The position numbers and the translations under genes were made by a program. A stretch of 64,000 nucleotides of DNA from JAUZOB01 sp963692465 (GTDB lineage: Bacteria > Bacteroidota > Bacteroidia > Bacteroidales > Prolixibacteraceae). Location: contig OY829943.1 in NCBI GenBank assembly GCA_963692465.1, positions 2,294,001 through 2,358,000 on the forward strand, written 5' to 3'. The notes beneath the pieces were generated by a model, which worked only from the letters and a program-made list of their open reading frames with translations, did no database searches and was not told where the DNA came from. Numbering within the stretch: the first letter of the stretch is position 1; the number at the start of each line of letters is the position of its first letter. This document shows, piece after piece, positions 56,935 through 64,000 of the stretch.

Positions 56935-57927
56935 ATGGCAATATTAGCTTTTCAGAAGCCTGATAAGGTTATAATGGTTGAATCTGATGACAAATTCGGA
57001 AAATTTGAATTTCGTCCTTTGGAACCCGGATATGGGATTACGATTGGAAATGCTCTGAGACGTATACTATTATCATCTTTGGAAGGCTATGCAATTACCT
57101 CGATTAAAATCGAGGGTGTTGAACATGAATTTGCAACAATAAAAGGAGTTATTGAAGATGTTACTGAAATAATTCTTAATCTGAAGCAAATTCGGTTTAA
57201 ACGCGAAGTCGAGGGGTTTGATAGTGAAAAGGTTTCTATTACCATTTCCGGTCAGGAAGAATTTACCGCAGGTGATATTAATAAATTTATGACCGGATTT
57301 AAGGTTTTAAACCCTGAACTAGTGATCTGCCATATGGAACCTGAGGTCAAGCTGCAAGTTGAATTGACTATTAATAAAGGTCGTGGGTACGTATCGAGTA
57401 CTGAAAATCGTTTGGCTGACAGTGAATTTGGTGTGATTCCTATTGATTCTATTTATACTCCGATCAAAAATGTTCGGTATAGCGTAGAAAATTATAGGGT
57501 TGAACAAAAGACCGACTACGAAAAGCTGATTCTTGAAATCAGAACCGATGGTTCGATTCATCCTAAAGATGCTCTGAAAGAAGCTGCAAAAATTCTTATC
57601 TATCATTTTATGCTTTTCTCTGATGAGAAAATTACAATTGATTCTGATGAGAAATTTGCGAATGAAGAATTCGATGAAGAGGTGCTCCATATGCGCCAAC
57701 TTTTGAAAACAAAACTTGTCGATTTGGATCTTTCTGTTAGAGCATTGAATTGTTTGAAAGCTGCTGACGTTGAAACATTAGGTGAATTAGTGCAGTATAA
57801 CCGAAATGATTTGTTGAAATTTCGCAATTTCGGGAAGAAATCACTAACTGAACTTGATGACCTTTTGAACAGTATGAATCTCTCTTTCGGGATGGATATA
57901 AGTAAGTATAAATTAGACAAGGATTAA
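56935..57927 (+). CDS. rpoA: RNA polymerase alpha subunit
   Basis: Scaffold of RNA polymerase, 330 residues. The N-terminal dimerisation domain (about 1-235) has LEPGYGITIGNALRRILLSS and VEGFDSEKVSITISG; an acidic linker (FANEEFDEEV) leads to the C-terminal domain (about 255-320) with VRALNCLKAADVETLGELVQ and LLKFRNFGKKSLTELDDLL. Standard position between rpsD and rplQ. Confidence 0.98.
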   Translation: MAILAFQKPDKVIMVESDDKFGKFEFRPLEPGYGITIGNALRRILLSSLEGYAITSIKIEGVEHEFATIKGVIEDVTEIILNLKQIRFKREVEGFDSEKVSITISGQEEFTAGDINKFMTGFKVLNPELVICHMEPEVKLQVELTINKGRGYVSSTENRLADSEFGVIPIDSIYTPIKNVRYSVENYRVEQKTDYEKLILEIRTDGSIHPKDALKEAAKILIYHFMLFSDEKITIDSDEKFANEEFDEEVLHMRQLLKTKLVDLDLSVRALNCLKAADVETLGELVQYNRNDLLKFRNFGKKSLTELDDLLNSMNLSFGMDISKYKLDKD

Positions 57928-57933
57928 TAAGCG

Positions 57934-58503
57934 ATGAGACACAATAAGAAAATAAATCACTTAGGCCGTACAAGTTCTCACAGACATGCTTTATTGGCTA
58001 ATATGGCAACTTCGCTGATCTTACATAAGCGTATTGCAACAACTGTCGCTAAGGCCAAGGCTTTAAGGGTTTATGTTGAACCCTTAATTACTAAAGCAAA
58101 AGATGATACAACTCATTCACGAAGAGTTGTATTTAGCTATTTGAAAGATAAATATGCTGTTTCTGAACTGTTCCGTGAGATTGGTGCAAAAGTGGCTGAT
58201 CGTCCAGGTGGATATACCCGTATTCTTAAAACAGGCAACCGAATGGGAGATGATGCAGAGATGTGTATTATGGAACTGGTTGATTATAATGAGAATATGC
58301 TGGGTGAAAAGGCTGAGAAGACTAAACCCGGTCGTCGTTCTCGTAGAGGTGCTAAGAAGGTTGAGAGTAAAACAGGATCTGCTATAGATCAGGATATTAC
58401 TCCTGATACTAAGGTGGAGGAAAGCGATTCGGATGTGAAAATTTCAGAAGAAAAATCTTCCGATAATCAACCTTCAGAGGAAACGTCTCCAGAAGAAAAA
58501 TAA
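57934..58503 (+). CDS. rplQ: Ribosomal protein L17 with long acidic C-terminal tail
   Basis: 50S protein beside the tunnel exit. The 189 residues comprise a normal L17 core (about 1-118; KINHLGRTSSHRHALLANMA, AKVADRPGGYTRILKTGNRM) and a low-complexity tail of about 70 residues rich in Ser, Glu, Asp and Lys (for example VEESDSDVKISEEKSSDNQ). Such tails occur in Bacteroidota L17. It is the last gene of the cluster and is followed by a terminator. Confidence 0.97.
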   Translation: MRHNKKINHLGRTSSHRHALLANMATSLILHKRIATTVAKAKALRVYVEPLITKAKDDTTHSRRVVFSYLKDKYAVSELFREIGAKVADRPGGYTRILKTGNRMGDDAEMCIMELVDYNENMLGEKAEKTKPGRRSRRGAKKVESKTGSAIDQDITPDTKVEESDSDVKISEEKSSDNQPSEETSPEEK

Positions 58504-58540
58504 GATTAATTTTTGATTATAAAGTTTTATAATCTTTCAG

Positions 58541-58570
58541 GCTGACCTATTTATAGGTCAGCTTTTTTTT
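58541..58570 (+). terminator. Terminator at the end of the ribosomal cluster
   Basis: Perfect stem GCTGACCTAT / ATAGGTCAGC with a minimal loop, followed by eight T residues, 38 bp after the rplQ stop. Confidence 0.94.
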
Positions 58571-58771
58571 ATTGATTTTTATGTAGATGGTCTTCTAATT
58601 CGTGTTTCAATAAATAATTCTTTCTCTGGATTTTTTACGAATATCTCTTATTGGTGTGTTCAAATGTGCAAATAAGTTGTTTTTTTGACAAATGTTTGTT
58701 TTTTGTTGATCAATTATCCTTTTCTGTTTGTAAAAAATGGACAAATAGTAAGAGATTTTTTTGCTTTTGTT

Positions 58772-58865
58772 CAATGGGAGTGAATCTGATTTTTGTTGCG
58801 TGGGAATAGAGGATTGTTCCTTTATGCTATTTTGTGGTGTTATTCTGATTTTGAGATGGTGTAAT
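58772..58865. repeat. 94-bp direct repeat, left copy
   Basis: Begins CAATGGGAGTGAATCTG and ends GAGATGGTGTAAT, directly against the left end of the ISL3-type element. It differs from the right copy (59,530-59,623) at two positions. It holds no recognisable gene. The 58,571-58,771 stretch before it is also empty. Confidence 0.93.
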
Positions 58866-59528
58866 GAGTATTCCGGCGAAGCAGGTTCTTCGTCAATTTA
58901 GGTGACAAGGCAATCCAGGTCGGTTGTATGCCTGTAAATATCTGACTGAAGTTTACAGAACAATTAAAAAGTCCGGATTCAAAGGATGTTTGAGTGCTTT
59001 CAGTGAGCAATATAAGAATCATCCGATGCGAAGGTTTTTTGTACCGGGAATAACATCGGTAGTCAAACGACAAATAATATCTCCCCGTAAGATTTCAAGA
59101 TACCTGGGGTTAGCGAACTTATCTAAAATCAGAGATAAAACAGATCAGAAAATAATAACTTCATTATTAAGTAAAAACAGTCTACTGAGGGACCTCCGGC
59201 AACAGGTTTTATCATTCAAAATGCTGTTACTCGGCAATGATGACTCATTATTGGAATCATGGATTAAAAAAACCTTATCTATTGGAAAGTCTCAACTTAA
59301 TACTTTTGTTGGCGGCTTAAGAAGAGATATTGAAGCTGTTTGCAACGCAATAAAGACAAATTGGAGCAATGGTCAGGTTGAAGGTCAGGTAAACCGACTA
59401 AAAAACATTAAACACCAGATGTATGGTAGAGCTGGATTCGAGCTCCTCCGAAGAAAGACTGTTCTTGCCGGTGCTGGTTAAAATACCATCACCTAAATTG
59501 ACGAAGAACCTGCTTCGCCGGAATACTC
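58866..59528. mobile_element. Internally deleted ISL3-type element
   Basis: A 663-bp element bounded by perfect 39-bp terminal inverted repeats (58,866-58,904 and 59,490-59,528; outer bases GAGTATTCCGGCGAAGCAGG). Inside is only the C-terminal part of an ISL3-family transposase. The element lacks the N-terminal zinc-binding and first catalytic parts, so it cannot move by itself, but its intact ends could be moved by a full copy elsewhere. No 8-bp target duplication is seen at its ends (GGTGTAAT versus ACAATGGG). Confidence 0.88.
58906..59481 (+). pseudogene. C-terminal fragment of an ISL3-family transposase
   Basis: About 190 codons remain from CAA 58,906; the frame opens right after a stop at 58,903 within the inverted repeat and reads QGNPGRLYACKYLTEVYRTI. 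It continues to the strongly conserved C-terminus WSNGQVEGQVNRLKNIKHQM followed by YGRAGFELLRRKTV. The last catalytic Glu of the DDE triad is expected in GQVEG. A TTG at 58,924 gives a 185-codon open frame, but this is an internal position of the ancestral protein. The usual length is 400 residues or more, so over half is missing. No other frameshift is visible. Confidence 0.85.
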
Positions 59529-59529
59529 A

Positions 59530-59623
59530 CAATGGGAGTGAATCTGATTTTTGTTGCGTGGAAATAGAGGATTGTTCCTTTATACTATTTTGTGGTGTTA
59601 TTCTGATTTTGAGATGGTGTAAT
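59530..59623. repeat. 94-bp direct repeat, right copy
   Basis: Second copy of the 58,772-58,865 repeat, one base beyond the right end of the element; 92 of 94 positions are the same. Confidence 0.93.
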
Positions 59624-59936
59624 CGGGAAATAGCTTAAAGTGCAGGAATCATTGCATTTCCATTGCTGTTTATAGGAGTCTTTGATTTCCAGCTGTCTGT
59701 TTTTGTTATGGATGCTTTGTTGTTCTCCTTTATTTATTATTTAAGTGAAAATAATAATTGGAGTTCCTCTGTATGTGTCCCATTTTTCTAGTTTTGGGAA
59801 TGATATGGGCTTTAAAGATGAGAAATATCGGTATTTGCTAAACTTTAGAATTATAAAATAAAGCTATTGTCCAGCTGATCTGCCTTGCTGAAATATTTTA
59901 ATTACCTTTGCTTTCTGTAATTTAAATTGAATTGGA
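59624..59936. other. Intergenic region upstream of hisS
   Basis: 313 bp with no gene. A -7 box TACCTTTG at 59,903-59,910 lies 27 bp before the hisS ATG and is its likely promoter, though the TTG at 59,885 is only 15 bp upstream of it. Confidence 0.5.
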
Positions 59937-61313
59937 ATGGCACAGAAACCATCGATTCCGAAAGGAACGAGGGACTTTTCGCCCATAGAGATGGTGAGAA
60001 GAAATTATATTTTTGATACGATTCGCGAAGTTTATCGTATTTATGGATTTCAGCCCATAGAGACTCCTGCAATGGAAAACCTTTCTACTTTAATGGGGAA
60101 ATATGGGGACGAAGGTGATAAATTATTGTTTAAAGTTCTTAATTCTGGTGATTTCTTAGAAAACATTGGATTTGATGAATTAAAAAAAGGGAATTCTTTA
60201 AAACTGACCAATCGAATTAGTGAAAAGGGATTGCGGTATGACTTGACTGTTCCTTTTGCTCGATTTGTTGTACAGCATTTTGGTGAATTGACTTTTCCTT
60301 TTAAACGGTATCAAATTCAGCCAGTCTGGCGTGCTGATCGACCTCAAAAAGGGAGGTATCGAGAATTTTATCAATGTGATGCTGATGTTATTGGAAGCGA
60401 TTCTCTTCTTAATGAAGTAGATCTTGTTCAGATTATTGATGACGTTTTTAAACGCCTTAATGTAAGGGTGCTTATAAAGTTGAATAATCGTAAGATTCTT
60501 GCGGGTATAGCTGAGGTGATTGGAGAGTCCGATCGGATTGTTGATATTACTGTTGCAATTGACAAATTGGACAAAATAGGAATTGATGCTGTAAACGAGG
60601 AATTGAGAGAGAAAGGAGTTGCAGATGCGGCAATTGTGGCATTACAGCCGATTCTTAATCTTTCAGGATCAAATGAGGATAAATTGAACCAACTTTTAAC
60701 GATTCTTGCAACTTCAGAGAAAGGACTAAAAGGGATCGAAGAGATTCAAGTAATTATAAGATATTTAAAGGCATTTGATTTATCGACTCCTGTTGAGTTG
60801 GATCTGACTCTTGCTCGGGGATTAAATTATTATACAGGGGCAATTATTGAGGTTAAGGCTTTGGATGTTCAGATTGGTAGTATTTGTGGAGGCGGACGTT
60901 ACGATGATCTTACAGGAATATTTGGTCTAAAAGAGATGTCCGGAGTGGGCATTTCGTTTGGAGCTGATCGTATTTATGATGTAATGACACAGTTGGATGT
61001 ATTTCCTACGGATAGAATTGCATCAACAAAGGTTTTGTTTCTTAATTTTGGTCGGGATGAAGGAGAGTTTTGCCTTCCTTTATTGCAAAAAGTTCGTATG
61101 TCCGGAATTAGTGCAGAAATATATCCTGATATAGTAAAAATAAAGAAACAAATGAGTTATGCCGATCGGAAAAGAATTCCATTTGTGGTTATTGCTGGTG
61201 AAACAGAAATTGCAGCGAAGAATGTAAAATTAAAGGATATGAACTCAGGAGCACAATTTTCTGTCCCTTTAATAGAGTTGGTCCCCATTCTTTTGACGAA
61301 ATTAGAAGTGTAG
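59937..61313 (+). CDS. hisS: Histidyl-tRNA synthetase
   Basis: Class II synthetase that charges tRNA-His, 458 residues. Motif 1 lies around the N-terminal IPKGTRDFSPIEMVRR and FQPIETPAMENL, motif 2 is PVWRADRPQKGRYREFYQCD, the histidine loop is LARGLNYYTGAIIEVK, and motif 3 is SGVGISFGADRIYDVM. The C-terminal anticodon-binding domain (about 360-458) is complete. It is a single-gene unit with a shared terminator downstream. Confidence 0.97.
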   Translation: MAQKPSIPKGTRDFSPIEMVRRNYIFDTIREVYRIYGFQPIETPAMENLSTLMGKYGDEGDKLLFKVLNSGDFLENIGFDELKKGNSLKLTNRISEKGLRYDLTVPFARFVVQHFGELTFPFKRYQIQPVWRADRPQKGRYREFYQCDADVIGSDSLLNEVDLVQIIDDVFKRLNVRVLIKLNNRKILAGIAEVIGESDRIVDITVAIDKLDKIGIDAVNEELREKGVADAAIVALQPILNLSGSNEDKLNQLLTILATSEKGLKGIEEIQVIIRYLKAFDLSTPVELDLTLARGLNYYTGAIIEVKALDVQIGSICGGGRYDDLTGIFGLKEMSGVGISFGADRIYDVMTQLDVFPTDRIASTKVLFLNFGRDEGEFCLPLLQKVRMSGISAEIYPDIVKIKKQMSYADRKRIPFVVIAGETEIAAKNVKLKDMNSGAQFSVPLIELVPILLTKLEV

Positions 61314-61343
61314 TCATGTTGAATCTGATAAATACTGAGAGGT

Positions 61344-61377
61344 AAAAAAAGCTGATTCTTAAGAATCAGCTTTTTTT
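61344..61377. terminator. Bidirectional terminator between hisS and the Spy-like gene
   Basis: A perfect 34-bp palindrome: seven A, GCTGATTCTT / AAGAATCAGC, seven T. The A and T tracts allow it to stop transcription in both directions between the convergent genes. Confidence 0.93.
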
Positions 61378-61385
61378 ATGGATCT

Positions 61386-61910
61386 TTAATGAATTAAATC
61401 GGGGAATGGACCAGAATTACTGTCCGCTCCGTGTTCGTGTTCATTCATTGGTCCTTGTCCTTCGGGCCTAGGATGAAATTGTCGGATCATATTTGCTCTG
61501 AATTTATTTTCTGCTTGGGAAAGAGCTAAAACTTTCTTGGGAGACAAGAATGAAAGAAACCGTTTGTTGTAATCTTTTACCAGTTTTGCCTCATCCAGAA
61601 AATAATTATCAAGGGTTGTAATCATTTTGGAAACTTCATCATCAGATAATGAGGTTGACTCTTTCCTGAATTTCTGCATGATCTTTTTCTTCTCTATTTG
61701 AATATTAATGCGTTTTTTTTCCAACTCATTATAGATTGGCCAAAATTTCTGTGATTCTTCAGGTGAAAGTTTTAGGGTAGCAGTGAGGAATGCAATTTTC
61801 TGGGCTTTAAAATGATTCCACATTTCTTGTTGGGAACTGTGATTTTGAGCACGAGAGAAAAGGGGAAAAGTCGAAAGAATCAATAAACAGATAATTATAT
61901 TTGTTTTCAT
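61386..61910 (-). CDS. Exported Spy/CpxP-like protein
   Basis: A 174-residue exported protein: signal peptide (about 1-21, ending FSRAQ), then a mostly helical region with two LTxxQ-like segments, LKLSPEESQKFWPIYNELEK and FLSPKKVLALSQAENKFR, and a His/Pro/Gly-rich C-terminus. This pattern resembles Spy/CpxP-type periplasmic chaperone or stress-sensor proteins. It follows an ECF sigma gene and a membrane protein gene in the same direction, with a 12-bp gap, which suggests one envelope-stress unit. The role is inferred. Confidence 0.7.
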   Translation of the reverse strand: MKTNIIICLLILSTFPLFSRAQNHSSQQEMWNHFKAQKIAFLTATLKLSPEESQKFWPIYNELEKKRINIQIEKKKIMQKFRKESTSLSDDEVSKMITTLDNYFLDEAKLVKDYNKRFLSFLSPKKVLALSQAENKFRANMIRQFHPRPEGQGPMNEHEHGADSNSGPFPDLIH

Positions 61911-61922
61911 ATTGTAAAAGAG

Positions 61923-62393
61923 TTATTGTTCCGCGTAAACGATATCGTAATCACTAACTAAAGCTCCAATTTCATCCGCATTTGGTGAAACGGCATTCTC
62001 GGTACTTGTTTGCGATCTGTGTTCTGGATTATGTTCTGTCGGAGTATCTGTTTTTTCACTTGAAAAGGTTGTTTCGTTTTTTGTATTGAAAATAGCTTGC
62101 GATTGAGTTGTGATTTCAGTCGAATGATTAGGGCTGGATATTTTGGCCGTTTTTCTTAAAGGAGAATAAACTAACATGAAGATTAGTATTAAACTGGCAG
62201 CAAGTCCAATTGCAGGTTTAAGAAAGACATACATTTTCCGGAACACGGTTTTGTGTGTTTCTTCAGTATTTATCCGTTGTGCTAAGCGTCCAGAAAACTC
62301 ATCAAAATAGTTTTCAGGGACGATAAATGGATTTTGTTTTTTTATTTTTTCGAGTTCCGGTAACATTTCTTCTTCTTTTTTATTTTTAGACAT
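61923..62393 (-). CDS. Single-pass membrane protein, possible anti-sigma factor
   Basis: A 156-residue protein with a charged cytoplasmic N-terminus (about 1-52, containing NPFIVPENYFDEFSGRLAQR), one membrane helix (about 54-74, PAIGLAASLILIFMLVYSPL), and a Ser/Thr-rich polar C-terminus outside. The FxVPExYFxxF segment is common in small Bacteroidota proteins encoded just after ECF sigma genes. No known anti-sigma domain is seen; the call rests on topology and on position 31 bp after the sigma gene. Confidence 0.68.
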   Translation of the reverse strand: MSKNKKEEEMLPELEKIKKQNPFIVPENYFDEFSGRLAQRINTEETHKTVFRKMYVFLKPAIGLAASLILIFMLVYSPLRKTAKISSPNHSTEITTQSQAIFNTKNETTFSSEKTDTPTEHNPEHRSQTSTENAVSPNADEIGALVSDYDIVYAEQ

Positions 62394-62424
62394 GCAAAAG
62401 CTTTAAAGGTTTAAAGATAAACTT

Positions 62425-62970
62425 CTACGAGTTTCTCATGAAATCTTCTATTTTTTTTACGGCAATATGATATGAGGCTTTGAGGGCCCCTTCAGTTGTC
62501 CCAAGAATGGCTGACATATCCTGATAGGTAATTTCGTCAAAATATTTCATATTGAAGACGAGTCTTTGTTTTTCTGGAAGCAATAAGATAGCACTTTGAA
62601 GTTTTTTTTGAATTTCATCACCATTGAAATATGGATCTGATTTTAATGATTGAATAAGAAGCTCAGAAACTTCTTCATTCGAGACCATTATTCTTCGTTG
62701 TTTTTGTTTTAAAAAAGATAACGCTTCATTAGTCGCAATTCGATAAAGCCATGTGAAAAGCGATGACTCTTCTCTGAAATGATCGAGATTGCGCCAGACT
62801 TTTATTAATGTTTCCTGCAAAATATCGTCAGTGTCATCATGATTAATGACAATCTTGCGAATATGCCAATAGAGACGTTGTTGGTACTTTTTTTCCAGTA
62901 ATTGAAAAGCTGTATCCTTCCCCTTCCCTTTTCGAAGTTGCTGAATAATATCCTCGTCACTAATTATCAT
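62425..62970 (-). CDS. ECF-type RNA polymerase sigma factor
   Basis: A 181-residue sigma factor with only regions 2 and 4. Region 2 (about 25-95) shows DDTDDILQETLIKVWRNLDH and SSLFTWLYRIATNEALSFLK; region 4 (about 120-180) shows LPEKQRLVFNMKYFDEITYQ and the helix-turn-helix MSAILGTTEGALKASYHIAV. First gene of a three-gene unit with a membrane protein and a Spy-like protein, probably an envelope-stress response. Confidence 0.93.
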   Translation of the reverse strand: MIISDEDIIQQLRKGKGKDTAFQLLEKKYQQRLYWHIRKIVINHDDTDDILQETLIKVWRNLDHFREESSLFTWLYRIATNEALSFLKQKQRRIMVSNEEVSELLIQSLKSDPYFNGDEIQKKLQSAILLLPEKQRLVFNMKYFDEITYQDMSAILGTTEGALKASYHIAVKKIEDFMRNS

Positions 62971-63023
62971 ATTTGAAATAAAGAGGGAATAGCTGTACCT
63001 ATGTGTTAAATTTAAAGACTCTC

Positions 63024-63031
63024 CAAATATA
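63024..63031 (-). promoter_or_regulatory. -7 box upstream of the ECF sigma gene
   Basis: TATATTTG on the minus strand fits TAnnTTTG and gives a leader of about 48 nt. No TTG lies at -33. An autoregulated ECF promoter could be used in addition and would not be recognised by this consensus. Confidence 0.45.
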
Positions 63032-63117
63032 AAGTTATTTTCTTCATTCTATTCATGCATGGCGATTAACAAGAGGGCTTTTCAATCATATTCTGTGTTA
63101 AAATTCGTTGAAAGCAT

Positions 63118-63125
63118 TAACTTTG
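63118..63125 (+). promoter_or_regulatory. -7 box upstream of ychF
   Basis: TAACTTTG, an exact TAnnTTTG match, 29 bp before the ychF ATG. The -33 TTG is not evident. Confidence 0.55.
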
Positions 63126-63154
63126 CCTCATTGAATAAGTTCAAATAAATATTT

Positions 63155-64000
63155 ATGGGATTGCAGTGTGGAATAGTTGGTTTGCCTAATGTTGGAAAAT
63201 CAACACTTTTTAATTGCCTTTCGAGCGCACGGGCGCAGGCGGCTAATTTTCCTTTTTGTACAATAGAACCCAATGTGGGGATTATTACAGTCCCTGACGA
63301 GCGGCTTATAAAGCTTGCTGAAATTGACAATCCGAAACGGATTGTTCCTACAACGGTTGAAATTGTTGATATTGCTGGGCTTGTTAAAGGTGCTAGCAAA
63401 GGAGAAGGATTAGGAAATCAGTTTCTTGCTAATATTAGAGAAACAGATGCAATTATTCATGTTCTGCGCTGTTTTGATAATGATAATATTACCCATGTTG
63501 ATGGATCAATTGATCCTGTTCGTGATAAAGAAATTATTGATACAGAATTGCAGCTTAAGGATCTTGAAACCATTGAAAGTCGAATCTCTAAAATTCAAAA
63601 GCAGGCACAACATGGCACAGATAAGTCTGCCAAAAAGCTTTTAGAGATAGCAACACGGTATCGTGAGGTGCTCTTGCAGGGGAATTCTGCTCGGACTGTT
63701 GAATTAACAGACGAAGAGGAAATATTGGCGAAAGAGTTTTTTCTCCTTACTAATAAACCGGTGCTTTATGTGTGCAATGTTGATGAGGCTGCGGCTAAAG
63801 GTGGAAATAAATATACCGAAGCAGTTATGTCTGCGATTAAAGATGAAGATGCGGAGGTTCTTATTATCGCTGCAGCAATTGAAGCGGACATTGCAGAATT
63901 GGAAACTTATGAGGAGAAGCAAATGTTCCTGACTGATCTAGGGCTGGAAGAGTCTGGGGTAAACAAATTGATTCATGCTGCTTATCGATTACTTAATCTT
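63155..64000 (+). CDS. ychF: Ribosome-associated ATPase YchF/OLA1 (runs off right edge)
   Basis: An Obg-family P-loop ATPase that binds ribosomes and acts in redox-stress responses. The first 282 codons are present from ATG 63,155 (MGLQCGIVGLPNVGKSTLFN). The P loop is GLPNVGKS, the switch-II segment is DIAGLVKGASKGEGLGNQFL, followed by IRETDAIIHVLRCFDND. The specificity motif is NVDE in YVCNVDEAA rather than NKxD, which is the family's ATP-preferring variant. The C-terminal TGS domain lies outside the window. Confidence 0.96.
   Translation, partial: MGLQCGIVGLPNVGKSTLFNCLSSARAQAANFPFCTIEPNVGIITVPDERLIKLAEIDNPKRIVPTTVEIVDIAGLVKGASKGEGLGNQFLANIRETDAIIHVLRCFDNDNITHVDGSIDPVRDKEIIDTELQLKDLETIESRISKIQKQAQHGTDKSAKKLLEIATRYREVLLQGNSARTVELTDEEEILAKEFFLLTNKPVLYVCNVDEAAAKGGNKYTEAVMSAIKDEDAEVLIIAAAIEADIAELETYEEKQMFLTDLGLEESGVNKLIHAAYRLLNL

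Noticed and set aside
58866..59528. 8-bp target-site duplication around the ISL3-type element
   Set aside because: The 8 bp on the left (GGTGTAAT) and right (ACAATGGG) do not match; only the 94-bp repeats are shared.
63082..63399. Minus-strand open frame opposite the start of ychF
   Set aside because: It is the antisense shadow of the conserved YchF P-loop region, which is clearly coding on the plus strand.

Overview
The window is a chromosomal segment of a Bacteroidota bacterium, most likely of the order Bacteroidales. The evidence is the 16S/23S sequence, many promoters of the Bacteroidota pattern (TTG, about 19 bp, TAnnTTTG), the lack of Shine-Dalgarno sites before most genes, SusC/TonB-type outer-membrane proteins with N-terminal carboxypeptidase-like domains, lipoproteins of the MKK...SCSKDD style, a zinc-less ribosomal protein L36 and a tailed L17. 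I cannot fix the family or genus from sequence alone. Nearly all of the window is ordinary core genome. The accessory content is two dead or shortened insertion elements, one C39-type export cassette and some outer-membrane genes.

Layout. 1-4.4 kb (minus strand except the thioredoxin): the N-terminal part of mfd runs off the left edge; then a secreted thioredoxin, a dihydroorotase and a polyprenol-phosphate-sugar type glycosyltransferase. 4.6-10.9 kb: a complete rRNA operon, preceded by an 11-bp tandem repeat merging into a 47-bp perfect palindrome and by three tandem promoters; order 16S, tRNA-Ile(GAT), tRNA-Ala(TGC), a shortened tRNA-like remnant, 23S, 5S, terminator. 11.0-11.6 kb: a decayed transposase whose C-terminal end lies in inverted orientation. 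11.7-21.3 kb: an Ig-like lipoprotein, a metallo-beta-lactamase-fold hydrolase, a putative porin, a Nudix hydrolase, a TonB-dependent receptor with a small His-rich partner, an FtsX/LolC-like permease and a flippase-like membrane protein.

21.4-29.8 kb (plus): ksgA, purH, then the cell-shape operon mreB-mreC-mreD-mrdA(PBP2)-rodA, which directs lateral wall synthesis. 29.8-40.8 kb: an ACP-phosphodiesterase-like protein, a GH27 alpha-galactosidase, an EF-G paralogue (minus strand), and an outer-membrane beta-barrel protein followed by a C39 peptidase/ABC exporter and an HlyD-type adaptor.

41.0-58.6 kb: a continuous ribosomal cluster combining the str (rpsL-rpsG-fusA), S10, spc and alpha blocks, ending with rpoA-rplQ and a strong terminator. 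It holds two genes easily missed because they are short: rpmD (59 codons) and rpmJ (38 codons). There is no map or adk gene between secY and infA. 58.8-59.6 kb: an internally deleted ISL3-type element with perfect 39-bp terminal inverted repeats, bracketed by 94-bp near-identical direct repeats. 59.9-64 kb: hisS, a divergently transcribed ECF sigma / membrane protein / Spy-like stress module, and the 5' part of ychF running off the right edge.

I did not find a convincing wholly new system. The best candidates for a second look are the ISL3 derivative inside its 94-bp repeats, the palindrome and helical-repeat block ahead of the rRNA operon, the tRNA remnant in the rRNA spacer, and the orphan C39 exporter cassette.
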